Positions 8,299-17,115 are shown, counted from the stretch's first letter. The stretch is DNA of 64,000 nucleotides from an uncultured bacterium (GCA_905215385.1 CAJMPY010000013.1:17306-81305); one strand, 5' to 3'. Notes: generated from the sequence alone by a model not told the origin. Numbers and translations: made by a program.

Positions 8299-8417
8299 AA
8301 CGAATCCTTTCTTGCGCAGGTCCCGCGCAGGGAATTTTGACAGCAATGCCCCGGCACGGCATACGCGCTCAAACGGGACGATGCAGTTGTTAATGGAAAG
8401 CAAATGCCTTGGCGGCC

Positions 8418-8867
8418 TTAGATCTCGCGCAGGGTGTTGAGAATCGTACGCAGCGACGCATACATCTGCTCGCGCTGCTCCACGCCCATGGCCTTGCCGG
8501 TGGTTTCGAGCACGTCGTGGATGATGCGGTCGGCCTCGTTCATGCTCTCGCCACCCAGCGTGGTCAGGCGAACCGGAGCGCGGTACTTAACGGCAGCATC
8601 GCCCGAGTCATCAACCTCAACAAAGCCGCCCTCCTCCAGGTGCGCCAGCGTGCGCGAAACGGCAGCGCGCGTCACGCCGGCCACTCGAGCCAGGTCGGCG
8701 CCGGTCATGCCGTCCTTGCTGCGTTCCAGGTAGTACAGGCACATGACGTCGGAGCCCTTGAGGCCCAGCCTTGCGCCCTCGGACGTCTTGATACGCTGAA
8801 TCTCCTTGTAGAGCCCGCTAATCAGTCCGACAAAATCCTCAAAACGTGTCTCGTCGTTCTGCTGCAT
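8418..8867 (-). CDS. MarR family transcriptional regulator
   Basis: 149 residues with the winged helix-turn-helix of the MarR family: the recognition region DLARVAGVTRAAVSRTLAHLEEGGFVEV-like segment at about residues 58-87 and the wing with D-x-R/K. It probably acts as a dimeric repressor. The start at 8867 has GAAAGGCGG about 15 bases upstream. It is followed by the DegV gene on the same strand, 119 bases apart, and may control it. An inverted repeat with 9 of 10 matches flanks its promoter region and could be its own operator. The ligand cannot be predicted. Confidence 0.85.
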   Translation of the reverse strand: MQQNDETRFEDFVGLISGLYKEIQRIKTSEGARLGLKGSDVMCLYYLERSKDGMTGADLARVAGVTRAAVSRTLAHLEEGGFVEVDDSGDAAVKYRAPVRLTTLGGESMNEADRIIHDVLETTGKAMGVEQREQMYASLRTILNTLREI

Positions 8868-8901
8868 GGGAGACGACCGCCTTTCGCTTGCATAATGCTA
8901 A

Positions 8902-8963
8902 TGGGTAAACATCTTAGCCGCATGTCCGAACCTCCGTACCCAAATATCCCAATTGTTAACCCA
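8902..8963. promoter_or_regulatory. Candidate MarR operator half-sites
   Basis: TGGGTAAACA at 8902-8911 and TGTTAACCCA at 8954-8963 are inverted copies (9 of 10 match) separated by 42 bases upstream of the marR-type start. The wide spacing makes a single dimer site unlikely; two operators or a loop are possible. Confidence 0.3.
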
Positions 8964-8973
8964 TCAACATAAA

Positions 8974-9009
8974 AACCACCACAAAGGGGACCGACACCTT
9001 TGTGGTGGC
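8974..9009 (-). terminator. CCACCACAAAGG hairpin, copy c
   Basis: AACCACCACAAAGG pairs with CCTTTGTGGTGG; the loop is GGACCGACA. It lies 29 bases beyond the stop of the B3/B4-domain gene and has a run of A on the plus strand, giving T in the minus direction. Confidence 0.6.
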
Positions 9010-9037
9010 TTGGGACATCAATAGGTTTTAGGCGCCG

Positions 9038-9757
9038 CTACAGCTCCACGCAGGGATTGTCGCGAGTGATAAGCGTCTTAACGACAACCGTCGCTCCCAG
9101 ATAGCGCTCGAGCAGCTCGGCTAAGCGATCGATCGCGGCCTGACAGTCCCCCATGCGCTCGGGCTCTACACACTCAATCGCCAGGAACGCATCGGCCGAA
9201 TCGTCGGACAGGGCCGTTCGAACGCCATCGCGCCAGTTCCAGCAGCGGCACACGGCGCCCGCGTCATCGATGTAGGCGAGCTCGCCGGGAAGCGTCGAGT
9301 CATCCGCTTCCTCGCCAAGGGGCAAGAATGCATCGCCACCGTCGGTCACCTTCAAGCGAAGGTCTCCCTCGATCGCATGCAAATCCTCGCCTCCCACGGG
9401 CAGCGCGTAGGTCAGCGACACCGTGTTGTAAATATCCACCGCGGGCGTAATGTGGCCCACCGGCTTGCCCTTGAGCACGCGCTTGAGCAAGTTCTCGATC
9501 GAGCAGCGGGCGCCCTTTTTAGTCTTGAACAGCCGGTACGCGTCACGCCATGCCTTGACCGGCGCGTTCTCGCTGATGGTATCGCTTGTCAGGTGGCGCT
9601 CCGCATCGATGTTGGCGCGGTCAAGCAGCGCGGCGATCGCATCCACGTCCTCCTGGGGAATCTGAGCCGCGGGCTTCATGCCCTTTACGACCACGACGCC
9701 GACCGCCGCCTGTGGAAATAGCTCCCAAAATGAATCCTCGGCAATAAAGCTCTTCAT
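9038..9757 (-). CDS. B3/B4 (tRNA-binding-like) domain protein
   Basis: 239 residues. The fold is that of the B3/B4 domain of phenylalanyl-tRNA synthetase beta chains, found also as free-standing proteins: AWRDAYRLFKTKKGARCSIENLL, the segment around VDIYNTVSL and the later ADAFLAIECVEP are the recognisable parts. Free-standing members may bind or edit misacylated tRNA, but their role is not settled. The ATG at 9757 is preceded by GGGAG; an alternative start nine codons upstream lacks one. It lies downstream of pckA on the same strand with a terminator hairpin between, so it is probably a separate unit. Confidence 0.78.
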   Translation of the reverse strand: MKSFIAEDSFWELFPQAAVGVVVVKGMKPAAQIPQEDVDAIAALLDRANIDAERHLTSDTISENAPVKAWRDAYRLFKTKKGARCSIENLLKRVLKGKPVGHITPAVDIYNTVSLTYALPVGGEDLHAIEGDLRLKVTDGGDAFLPLGEEADDSTLPGELAYIDDAGAVCRCWNWRDGVRTALSDDSADAFLAIECVEPERMGDCQAAIDRLAELLERYLGATVVVKTLITRDNPCVEL

Positions 9758-9926
9758 ACGTGCTCCCTTCACGATTCGCCCCAATGCGAATGCCTAAACA
9801 AAAAGCGCCCTTACGGCGGCCACCTTCAAAGTCCTACGGTGCCGCCACAAGAGCGCTTACGCTGTCCCCATCCGGAGAAGGGAACGATATGTCAGGCGTA
9901 TTGTAACCCGAGTCATCCGCGCGAGC

Positions 9927-9966
9927 AAAACCACCGCAAAGGTGCCTGTCCCCTTTGCGGTGGCTG
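9927..9966 (-). terminator. CCACC hairpin, copy d, with compensatory change; terminator of pckA
   Basis: The stem is CCACCGCAAAGG with CCTTTGCGGTGG, where the other copies read CCACCACAAAGG with CCTTTGTGGTGG: both partners of one pair have changed. On the minus strand it is followed by TTTTG and lies 7 bases beyond the pckA stop. Confidence 0.75.
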
Positions 9967-9972
9967 ACGATA

Positions 9973-11643
9973 CTACAGGCGGAGTCCCAGCAGCCCACGG
10001 CCACGATGACGGGCCTCGACAGGCACTTGGGCGTGCGGGCCGGCGGCCTTTACGGACTCGGGCAGATGCGAGTACTTCTTCTCAAAGTTCTCTTCGAACA
10101 TCACCGCCAAGTTGTGCGCGGCCTCGTCGTAGCGCGCGGTGCTCTGCCAGTACTGGCGCGGCACCAAGATGCCGTCGGGCACACCGTGGCACGTAGTGGG
10201 AATGTCGACGTTAAAGATGTCGTCGTGCACGAACTCGCTATCCTCGATGGTGCCGTCGAGGGCGCGCGCGACCAGCGAGCGCGTGTAGGCCAGCTCGATA
10301 CGATGGCCCACGCCGTAGCCGCCCCCAATCCAGCCCGTGTTGACCAGATAGACGCGGGTGCGACCGTCGGCGATACGCTCGCCGAGCATCTTGGCGTAGA
10401 CCATAGGGTCGAGCGGCATAAACGGCTCTCCGAACAGCGAGGAGAACGTGGGCGTGGGCTCGGTGACGCCGACCTCGGTGCCGGGGATCTTGGCCGTAAA
10501 GCCCGTCACAAAGTGATACATGGCGGCGTCGGCCGTCAGGCGCGAGATGGGCGGCAGCACGCCAAAGGCATCGCAGGTCAAAAACAGCACGACGCTCGGG
10601 GTAGTGCCCATGCCTTTGGTCCAAGCGTTGGGGATGTGCTCCACTGGGTAGGCAACGCGCGTATTGTGCGTGATGGAGACGTCGTCGTAGTTAGGCTTGC
10701 GGCCCTCGTCGAGCACCACGTTTTCGCAGATGGCGCCAAAGCGAACAGCGTTGAAGATCTCGGGCTCGTGGAACGCATCCAAGCCCTCGCACTTGGCGTA
10801 GCAGCCGCCCTCGATGTTGAAGATGCCCATGTCGGACCAGCCGTGCTCGTCATCGCCGATCAGCAGGCGCGTGGGGTTGGCCGAAAGCGTGGTCTTGCCG
10901 GTGCCCGACAGGCCAAAGAACACCGCGGTCTCGTGCGTGACGGGATCCATGCTAGCCGAGCAGTGCATGGGCAGCACGTCGTCCTCGACGGGCAGCAAAT
11001 AATTCATAACGCTGAAGATCGACTTTTTAATCTCGCCGGAGTAGCCGGTGCCGGCGACCAGAATCACGCGTTCCTGGAAGTTGATGACCACGGCAGCGCT
11101 GGAGTTGAGGCCCTTGATGGCAGGGTCGCACTGGTAACCGGGCGCTGCGAGCACGCAGAAGTCGGGCTCGCCGGTGCGCGCGATTTCGCGGGCGAGCGGG
11201 CGGGCGAGCATCTGCTTAATAAAGAGTGCCTGGCTGGCACGCTCGCAGGCAACGAGCAGTCGACGCGTGTGGTTGCGGTCGGCGCCTGCCATGCCGCGGG
11301 TGACGAACACGTCGCGCTCGTTGAGATAGTCGACGATGCCGGCCTTGATGGCCTCATAGCTCTCGACGGACAGCGGGCGGTTGACGGCGCCCCAGGCAAT
11401 TTTGTCGTGGACATCGGGGGTGTCGACGATAAAGCGGTCATTGGGGGAACGGCCGGTGCGCTCCCCCGTCTCGATCACCAGCGCGCCGTTGGATGCCATG
11501 CGGCCTTCTTCGCGGCGGATAGCGTGCTCGACGAGCTCCGCGGCGGGTAGATCGACCAGCAGGCGGGGCTGGTTCTCGGCAGGATCTTCGACCAGCGTAA
11601 TGCCAAAGTTGGACAGAACTTCTGCAGGGGTAATACCTGGCAT
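9973..11643 (-). CDS. pckA: Phosphoenolpyruvate carboxykinase (ATP)
   Basis: 556 residues. Interconverts oxaloacetate plus ATP and phosphoenolpyruvate plus CO2; in fermenting anaerobes it often runs toward oxaloacetate and succinate formation. The P-loop GLSGTGKTTLS, the metal-binding segment around DDEHGW and the adenine/oxaloacetate regions (TGERTGRSPNDRF, GYSGEIKKSIFS) identify the ATP-dependent type. The ATG at 11643 follows AAAGGAGG, an ideal ribosome site; the frame extends 68 codons further but those are not translated in my view. Ends in a strong hairpin. A 16-base palindrome with a central CG upstream suggests control by a LacI/CcpA-type regulator. Confidence 0.96.
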   Translation of the reverse strand: MPGITPAEVLSNFGITLVEDPAENQPRLLVDLPAAELVEHAIRREEGRMASNGALVIETGERTGRSPNDRFIVDTPDVHDKIAWGAVNRPLSVESYEAIKAGIVDYLNERDVFVTRGMAGADRNHTRRLLVACERASQALFIKQMLARPLAREIARTGEPDFCVLAAPGYQCDPAIKGLNSSAAVVINFQERVILVAGTGYSGEIKKSIFSVMNYLLPVEDDVLPMHCSASMDPVTHETAVFFGLSGTGKTTLSANPTRLLIGDDEHGWSDMGIFNIEGGCYAKCEGLDAFHEPEIFNAVRFGAICENVVLDEGRKPNYDDVSITHNTRVAYPVEHIPNAWTKGMGTTPSVVLFLTCDAFGVLPPISRLTADAAMYHFVTGFTAKIPGTEVGVTEPTPTFSSLFGEPFMPLDPMVYAKMLGERIADGRTRVYLVNTGWIGGGYGVGHRIELAYTRSLVARALDGTIEDSEFVHDDIFNVDIPTTCHGVPDGILVPRQYWQSTARYDEAAHNLAVMFEENFEKKYSHLPESVKAAGPHAQVPVEARHRGRGLLGLRL

Positions 11644-11717
11644 GGGGCCTCCTTTAAAAGCGCGACACGTGGACGCGGCGCGCACTTTACTCACGTAAAG
11701 CCCGTTGTACCCGATAT

Positions 11718-11733
11718 GCAAAAACGTTTTTGC
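11718..11733. promoter_or_regulatory. Perfect 16-bp palindrome upstream of pckA
   Basis: GCAAAAACGTTTTTGC, 75 bases before the pckA ATG. The symmetric AT-flanked central CG is the usual look of LacI/CcpA-type operators. Another small inverted repeat (CTTTAC-TCAC-GTAAAG) lies at 11685-11700 nearer the gene. Confidence 0.45.
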
Positions 11734-11789
11734 GGCAACGACGAAGCGCCCGCCCAACGGACAAAAATCGCACGCAAGCGGCCTAGTTA

Positions 11790-11920
11790 TTGGGGGCGTT
11801 CTTAAACGACTAGTCGTTGGGGACACTCTTGAACAGGCAGCAGCCAAGGAGTGTCCCTAGATGCCGGCACTCGGGGACGTTCCTAAAGTGCCGGCACATA
11901 AGGAACGTCCCAAGTGCCGA
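11790..11920. repeat. Composite intergenic repeat, copy 1
   Basis: Three modules in a row: CGTTCTTAA with the palindrome AACGACTAGTCGTT (11805-11818); a GGGGACACTC / GGAGTGTCCC hairpin; and a long hairpin with GGGGACGTTCCT and AGGAACGTCCC arms whose loop carries GTGCCGGCAC. The same modules in the same order recur at 60312-60436 and, partly, at 52078-52142. No ORF. Confidence 0.75.
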
Positions 11921-12020
11921 CTACTGAATGGCACCGCCGAAATTATTGAACAACCTGCTCAAAAACACGAATGGACACCACCGCGACTATACTAGAGCGC
12001 AGTAGGAGAAAGGAACCGCC

Positions 12021-13601
12021 TTGAGTATCACGCCTCTCGATAGCATCCGCCGTGCCATCGCCCGCCGCAATGGCGTCGCCGACCCCGCCGTAGCGAGCAA
12101 CGGCACCGCAAAGGCCCAGGGCGGACGCATCGAGAACGGCCTGTTCCCTGCCTCCCACACGGCCGAAGAGCTCGCGCGCATCCAGGAGCTGAGCCAGCGC
12201 AACGCCGGCGGCCCCGACAGCAGCCAGGCCACGCGCCGTCGCCGCGAGCGCGATCGCCAACCCGGCCCCATCCACCGCATGGTCAATGCCTGGTGGAACC
12301 GCCTGCTCGGAGCCGTCTACGGCGGCGGCTTCTCCACGCAAGAAGCCGAGTACGAAGATCACGCCACCCGACGCGACTACCTTTGGAATACCCTGGGCAC
12401 CGCCGTATGGGGCATGGCGTTTCCGCTGCTCACCATTGTGTCGACGCAGCTCGTGGGCCCCGAGGAAGCCGGCAAGTTCTCCATCGCCTTTGTCACCGGC
12501 ACGCTCATCATGATCGCGTGCAACTACGGCGTGCGCAACTTTCAGGTCTCGGACATCGACGAAAAGACCTCCTTCGCCTCCTACCAGCTCAACCGCTGGC
12601 TCTGCGGAGCGCTCGCGCTGGCATGCGGCCTGGTATACAGCAGCGCCCGCGGCTACGATGCGCAGATGGCCACGATCGGCCTGGGCGTCTACCTCTATAA
12701 GGTGATCGACGGCGTGGCGGACGTATACGAGGGCCGCCTGCAGCAGGCCGATAAACTCTACCTGGCCGGCATGAGCCAAACGCTGCGCTCCGTCGGCGTC
12801 ATCGTGGTCTTTAGCGTGGCGCTGTTCCTTACGCGCAGCATGCCCATCGCGGCCATGGCCATGGGCATCGCCGCGATTGCCTCGCTCGTGCTGGTCACCG
12901 CCCCGCTCGCCCTGCTCGAAACCGAAAAATCGCGCCGCGTGAGCCTGCGCGAGGTCGGCCACCTGTTTGTCCAGTGCGCCCCGCTCTTTGGTGCGTTGTT
13001 CCTGTTCAACCTTATCGAGAGCATGCCCAAGTTCGTGATGGAGGGCACGCTGGCCTACAAGTATCAGCTGTACTTTAATGCACTGTTCTTTCCGGCGCAG
13101 GCAATTTTGTTGAGCATTGGATTTATCTATAAACCACAGCTCCTGCGCCTGTCGAGCATTTGGGCAAATCCGCGCAAGCGTCGCCGCTTTGACCTGATTA
13201 TTGTTGCCGTTATGGCACTGATTGTGGTCATTACCGGAGCGTGCGCCGCATTTATGGCAGGCCCCGGCATCCCCATCATGAGCTTTATGTACGGCCTCAA
13301 CTATGAGCGCTACCGCACGCTGGCACTGCTAATGGTTGTCGCCGGCGGCATCACCGCGGCAATCGACTTTATCTACGCCATCATCACGGTGTTGCGCCAC
13401 GCCGGCGATGTCACCAAGATCTACCTGATCTGCTTCGCCGTAAGCGTGGTGCTGCCGGTGATCCTGATTAAGCTGCTGGGTCTGATGGGCGCTGTGGTGA
13501 GCTACCTTGCGGTCATGGCCCTACTCCTGGTGCTGCTGATTATCGAGTACACCCACATACGCCAGCGCATCGAACGCGACCGTAACCCATACGGCGCCTA
13601 A
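12021..13601 (+). CDS. Polysaccharide flippase-like (MVF/MATE superfamily) membrane protein
   Basis: 526 residues. About 85 N-terminal residues are polar and probably cytosolic; from residue 115 on there are some twelve hydrophobic segments in the pattern of Wzx/RfbX-type lipid-linked oligosaccharide flippases. The start is a TTG at 12021 preceded by AAAGGAA; no ATG or GTG upstream is in frame and the first internal ATG would remove the polar tail. No glycosyltransferases adjoin it, but the WecA/TagO-type enzyme 7 kb away may feed the same pathway (inference). The hydrophilic N-terminal extension is longer than usual for this family. Substrate unknown. Confidence 0.78.
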   Translation: MSITPLDSIRRAIARRNGVADPAVASNGTAKAQGGRIENGLFPASHTAEELARIQELSQRNAGGPDSSQATRRRRERDRQPGPIHRMVNAWWNRLLGAVYGGGFSTQEAEYEDHATRRDYLWNTLGTAVWGMAFPLLTIVSTQLVGPEEAGKFSIAFVTGTLIMIACNYGVRNFQVSDIDEKTSFASYQLNRWLCGALALACGLVYSSARGYDAQMATIGLGVYLYKVIDGVADVYEGRLQQADKLYLAGMSQTLRSVGVIVVFSVALFLTRSMPIAAMAMGIAAIASLVLVTAPLALLETEKSRRVSLREVGHLFVQCAPLFGALFLFNLIESMPKFVMEGTLAYKYQLYFNALFFPAQAILLSIGFIYKPQLLRLSSIWANPRKRRRFDLIIVAVMALIVVITGACAAFMAGPGIPIMSFMYGLNYERYRTLALLMVVAGGITAAIDFIYAIITVLRHAGDVTKIYLICFAVSVVLPVILIKLLGLMGAVVSYLAVMALLLVLLIIEYTHIRQRIERDRNPYGA

Positions 13602-13682
13602 TTTGCTGCCCCCGGTCACCGGAATTAACGATGGAATCACCCCGGCTGGGGTCTCGTTGCGGACGATTTGCGACACGCAAAA

Positions 13683-13805
13683 CTAAGTGAGTAGACTTTT
13701 GCCGAATCCCTGACCACACAGGCAAAACACAAGTCAGTGACCTGCGGTTTTGTTGAGGCAAATTTGCCGGCTGCTCGGCATTTCCAAAAAAGTCTACTCA
13801 CTTAG
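13683..13805. repeat. 123-bp element with 18-bp terminal inverted repeats, copy 1
   Basis: Starts CTAAGTGAGTAGACTTTT and ends with its exact reverse complement. The interior keeps GTGACCTGCGG and TTTGTTGA in common with copy 2 at 16787-16909, which has the same length. Upstream of both lies a conserved CCCCGRCWGGGGTC-like stretch. No ORF; resembles a miniature inverted-repeat element or a structured RNA. Confidence 0.85.
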
Positions 13806-13815
13806 CCAGCGGGCA

Positions 13816-13857
13816 GCCAAATGATTATTTAATCCCCGTCCCAGAAAAATCATTTGG
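13816..13857. repeat. AATGATT...CCCCGTCCCAG hairpin, second copy
   Basis: GCCAAATGATT pairs with AATCATTTGG around a loop holding AATCCCCGTCCCAG, the same loop as at 2251-2285. It lies between two converging genes (flippase and metallophosphatase), so it could terminate both. The stretch 13858-13917 adds AGTCAAAAAAGCCCGTCCCAAA, part of the same repeat family. Confidence 0.55.
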
Positions 13858-13917
13858 TTGGCAGAAGGGCAAAAGCAGTCAAAAAAGCCCGTCCCAAATT
13901 AGCGACCCCTTGCGCCA

Positions 13918-14757
13918 TCATTCTCCAGGCTTGATATTTGCGTAGAACTCCGCACCATCATCCAGGCGCAGGATGCCGACGCGGCCGAACTCGGAACCAG
14001 TGGCGGCGGCGCAGTCGATGTCGATGCGATCGGGCACGCCGGCGGTGTCCTCGCCGCCCAGGCGCACGATCTGCCCACGGCCCGACTCCTCATCGAGCCC
14101 CGCCAGGCCGCCGACCTCGCAATAACGTCCAAGCGACACCGTGGGCGTGTGGCCGCTCACCACGACCGGACCCTTGCCCTCGGCAGAAAGCAGCCCCGTC
14201 GACGCATCCCAGTAGCCATGACGAATCCACAGCAAGTCATCGGACGACTGCACCGCAAGCATCTGCTGTAGTAGCTCGCGATCGGCGCTAACCGCTCCGG
14301 CACCATCGGCACAATCAACCCCATGTTCAAGCAAAAACGCCCGCGCCGCCTCGGTCTGGATGCCGGCATGTACCAGCAGGTACGGGCGCTCGTCAGTCTC
14401 GGCTACCGCGTAGAGCGGCAGCGTCGCCATCCAACGCACGAGCTCCTCGTACGCCTCAAATTCCATATCGTTGAGCTGCTGACGGGTAGTCCAACCGCCG
14501 TTGATATCCCAGGTCTCGGCATCGAGCGGATCCTGGCCAATGATGGCATCGAGCATGATCTGCTCGTGATTGCCCTTGAGCACGCGAGCGTTGGGTAGCG
14601 AGCGCACGAGCTTAATAACGCCAACCGGATCGGGCCCGCGATCGATCATGTCACCCAGCACGTACAGCGTATCGTCGGACGCCAGCGAAATCTTGGACAG
14701 GGCCTCGTCAAGCGCACGCACGTGCCCGTGAGCATCAGATGTCACATAGATCGCCAT
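13918..14757 (-). CDS. Metallophosphoesterase (ApaH/PrpE-like serine/threonine phosphatase type)
   Basis: 279 residues with the complete calcineurin-like metal site: SDAHGH (D-x-H) at the N-terminus, GDMIDRG, GNHE, a VHAG histidine and SGHTP. The GDxxDRG and GNHE forms are those of bacterial protein phosphatases and diadenosine tetraphosphatases. The true substrate cannot be told from sequence. The start at 14757 is preceded by GAGAGGCG. A promoter-like pair TTTCCA, 17 bases, TACAAT lies upstream at 14833-14861. Single-gene unit, divergent from the antiporter gene. Confidence 0.85.
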   Translation of the reverse strand: MAIYVTSDAHGHVRALDEALSKISLASDDTLYVLGDMIDRGPDPVGVIKLVRSLPNARVLKGNHEQIMLDAIIGQDPLDAETWDINGGWTTRQQLNDMEFEAYEELVRWMATLPLYAVAETDERPYLLVHAGIQTEAARAFLLEHGVDCADGAGAVSADRELLQQMLAVQSSDDLLWIRHGYWDASTGLLSAEGKGPVVVSGHTPTVSLGRYCEVGGLAGLDEESGRGQIVRLGGEDTAGVPDRIDIDCAAATGSEFGRVGILRLDDGAEFYANIKPGE

Positions 14758-15082
14758 GGAACGCCTCTCTTTACATTGCGGCCGAAGCCCGGAGCCGCAA
14801 CTAAAACTTCAAGTTGAACTTAAACGTTACCCATTGTACTCCGTTGTAATAAAGCTGGAAAGGGTTGCATACCGTCAACGGTCGCCAGCGCACGCCTGCC
14901 AACCCGCGCCGCTCACGCCACGCCGTCTGGCCCAGCGCCCCGACCAGCGACGCTCGCATCGCAGCCTCGTGTCGAAAATGCGCACGCCCGCAATCCAGGC
15001 CCATAAACCCACCACCTTTGGGTACAAATAACCGCAGACAACTGACCGTGCCACGCCAACCACCCAGGAGCGGACACCATCC
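14758..15082. other. Divergent promoter region
   Basis: No gene. Holds on the minus strand a promoter-like TTTCCA-17-TACAAT (14833-14861) for the metallophosphatase and the 11-base palindrome AAGTTGAACTT at 14811-14821 next to it. Toward the antiporter gene only AGGAG at 15066-15070 is clear. Confidence 0.4.
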
Positions 15083-16684
15083 ATGAACCAGATACTTCTC
15101 TTTATCGGCCTCGTCATTATTCTGTGTCTGACCATCAAACCCGTCGGCAAAAAGCTCCCCTTCCCCACCCTGCTCATCTTTATCGCGCTGGGCATGCTGC
15201 TGGGCGTCAACGGCCCGACGCATATCGACTTTAGCGACTATGCGCTCACCGAAACCGTCTGCAGCACGGCGCTGCTGTTCATCATGTTCTACGGCGGCTT
15301 TAACACCAACATCGACCGTGCCAAACCCGTCGCCGCGCCCGCGGTGCTGCTGAGCACGCTCGGTGTCGTCATCACTGCTGGCATTACGGGTGCGTTTGCG
15401 CACTTTGTACTGGGCTTCGACTGGATCGGCGGCCTGCTGCTGGGCTCAGTCGTGGCGTCGACCGATGCGGCGAGCGTCTTTAGCGTGCTGCGCGAACACA
15501 ACCTGTCGCTGCGCGGCGGCACCGACTCGCTGCTCGAGGTCGAATCGGGCTCAAACGACCCCGTCGCCTACATGCTCACCGCGGTGCTCGCGACCCTCGC
15601 GGCCGGCGGCAACATCGACATCCCCATGCTGCTGGCCAAGCAGATCATCCTGGGCGTGGGGTTGGGTCTTGCCATCGGCTGGGCATCCAGCCGCCTGATA
15701 GAGCGCGCACGCGCAACGGCCGAGGGCGCGCAGACCATCTTTTTGTTCGCCGTGGCGATCGTTGCCTACGCGCTGCCGAGTTATCTGGGTGGCAACGGCT
15801 TTTTGGCCGTATACCTGGCCGGCATCGTGCTGGGTGCCAGCGACATCACCGGCAAGGTCGAGATGGCGCACTTCTTCGATACCCTCACCGAAATGGCCGA
15901 GATGACCATCTTCTTTTTGCTCGGCCTGCTCGTGACGCCCGCCCGCCTGCCGCAAATGCTGCTACCGGGCCTGGCGCTCATGGCGTTTATGCTCTTCGTG
16001 AGCCGCCCCATCGCTGTTGGTGCGCTGCTGGCGCCCTTTAAGACGAACCCCCGCCAGGTTGCACTCGTGAGCTGGGCGGGCCTGCGCGGCGCGGCTTCGG
16101 TCGTATTTAGCCTCTTTGCCGTGGTGACCGGTATTCCCGGCGGTCACGACCTATTTGACCTGGTGTTTGTGATTGCCGTATCGAGCATCGTGGTGCAGGG
16201 CTCGCTACTGCCGGCGGTGGCGAAAAAGCTCGACATGATCGACGCAGAAGGCGACGTGCGCCGCACGTTTAACGACTACCGCGACGAAGACGGCATGTCG
16301 TTTGTTAAGCTCAAGGTGGGAGCTGGACATCCGTTTGCCGGGCGCTCGCTTGCCGATATTGGCAGCGCTACGAACATGCTCGTCATCCTGGTGCTTCGAG
16401 ACGGTGCGCACCCGGTGCTGCCCAACGGGGATACCGTGATCGAAGAAGGCGACCTTCTGGTTATGGCCGCGCCGACGTTTGAGGAGCGTGCCGAGGTTAC
16501 GCTGCGCGAGGTCACCGTGACGCCCCATGGACGCCTGGCCGGTCAGCGCCTGCGCGACGTGCCGCAAGGCAAGCACCCCTTTATCGTCGTGATGCTCAAG
16601 CGCGACGGCCAAACGATCATCCCCGACGGCAACACCCAAGTCCACGCCGGCGACGAAGCCGTCATCGCCACGCTGGCGTCGTAG
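15083..16684 (+). CDS. CPA1-type K+/Na+:H+ antiporter with two C-terminal RCK_C domains
   Basis: 533 residues. Residues 1-385 form twelve to thirteen membrane segments of the NhaP/CvrA branch of monovalent cation:proton antiporters, including the ESGSNDPVAY segment with the transport-site ND and the preceding ASTDAASVFS. Residues about 405-470 and 475-533 are two TrkA-C (RCK_C) domains, which usually bind nucleotides or c-di-AMP and gate transport. It probably exports K+ or Na+ for pH and turgor control. Ribosome site AGGAG lies 12 bases before the ATG, a little far. Followed by repeat elements; no partner gene. Confidence 0.9.
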   Translation: MNQILLFIGLVIILCLTIKPVGKKLPFPTLLIFIALGMLLGVNGPTHIDFSDYALTETVCSTALLFIMFYGGFNTNIDRAKPVAAPAVLLSTLGVVITAGITGAFAHFVLGFDWIGGLLLGSVVASTDAASVFSVLREHNLSLRGGTDSLLEVESGSNDPVAYMLTAVLATLAAGGNIDIPMLLAKQIILGVGLGLAIGWASSRLIERARATAEGAQTIFLFAVAIVAYALPSYLGGNGFLAVYLAGIVLGASDITGKVEMAHFFDTLTEMAEMTIFFLLGLLVTPARLPQMLLPGLALMAFMLFVSRPIAVGALLAPFKTNPRQVALVSWAGLRGAASVVFSLFAVVTGIPGGHDLFDLVFVIAVSSIVVQGSLLPAVAKKLDMIDAEGDVRRTFNDYRDEDGMSFVKLKVGAGHPFAGRSLADIGSATNMLVILVLRDGAHPVLPNGDTVIEEGDLLVMAAPTFEERAEVTLREVTVTPHGRLAGQRLRDVPQGKHPFIVVMLKRDGQTIIPDGNTQVHAGDEAVIATLAS

Positions 16685-16786
16685 TGGCCATGGGGTAGCT
16701 AAAAGAGACACATCCCGAATTGGCTACATTTGAGCATCAATCGCCCCGACAGGGGTCGCGTTGAGGACAGTTAGTGTCTCTCAAGA

Positions 16787-16909
16787 CTAAGTGAGTAGGC
16801 TTTTGTCGAATCGCCGACCACGTCACCAAAGCACAAGTCTGTGACCTGCGGGTTTGTTGAAGAAAAGACTTCGGGTGCTCAGCATTTCCAAAAAAGCCTA
16901 CTCACTTAG
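16787..16909. repeat. 123-bp element with 18-bp terminal inverted repeats, copy 2
   Basis: Starts CTAAGTGAGTAGGCTTTT and ends with its exact reverse complement. Compared with copy 1 the thirteenth base of the left end is G instead of A and the right end has the matching C, so pairing is kept. Same length (123 bp) as copy 1. The flank 16685-16786 also contains GTAGCTA and CCCCGACAGGGGTC repeats. Confidence 0.85.
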
Positions 16910-17018
16910 CCGGCGGGTGGCCATAATAGAACCGCCGCGACGTCGTTGGACTCCGTTGCGACGGTTTATCATGCATTTTCGCACAGCCGTGGGCACAAAC
17001 ACCCCGTCGCCCCATATG

Positions 17019-17042
17019 ACAAAGGGGCAGTCCCTTTGTCAC
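17019..17042. repeat. Small hairpin GACAAAGGG / CCCTTTGTC
   Basis: Perfect nine-base stem with a GCAGT-type loop; its core AAAGGGGCAGTCCCTTT resembles the loop side of the CCACC hairpins. The rest of 16910-17100 holds a weak stem (AACCG...CGGTT, 16930-16967) and nothing coding. Confidence 0.45.
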
Positions 17043-17115
17043 ATTAAATAGAACTTCAGCAAGAAGCTGAGGAAAAAGAAGACCGAATGAGCCACCGCTC
17101 GCATCGCAACCATGG

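Noticed and set aside
9955..11550. Plus-strand ORF of 531 codons opposite pckA
   Set aside because: pckA is unmistakable on the other strand with an ideal ribosome site; the plus frame has no start signal and no motif.
11943..12962. Minus-strand ORF of 339 codons
   Set aside because: It lies opposite the flippase gene, which has membrane segments and a ribosome site; the minus reading is rich in His/Arg/Gly without any family feature, as expected of a shadow frame in GC-rich DNA.
16930..16967. Terminator of the antiporter gene
   Set aside because: The stem has several mismatches and only three T follow; too weak to call.
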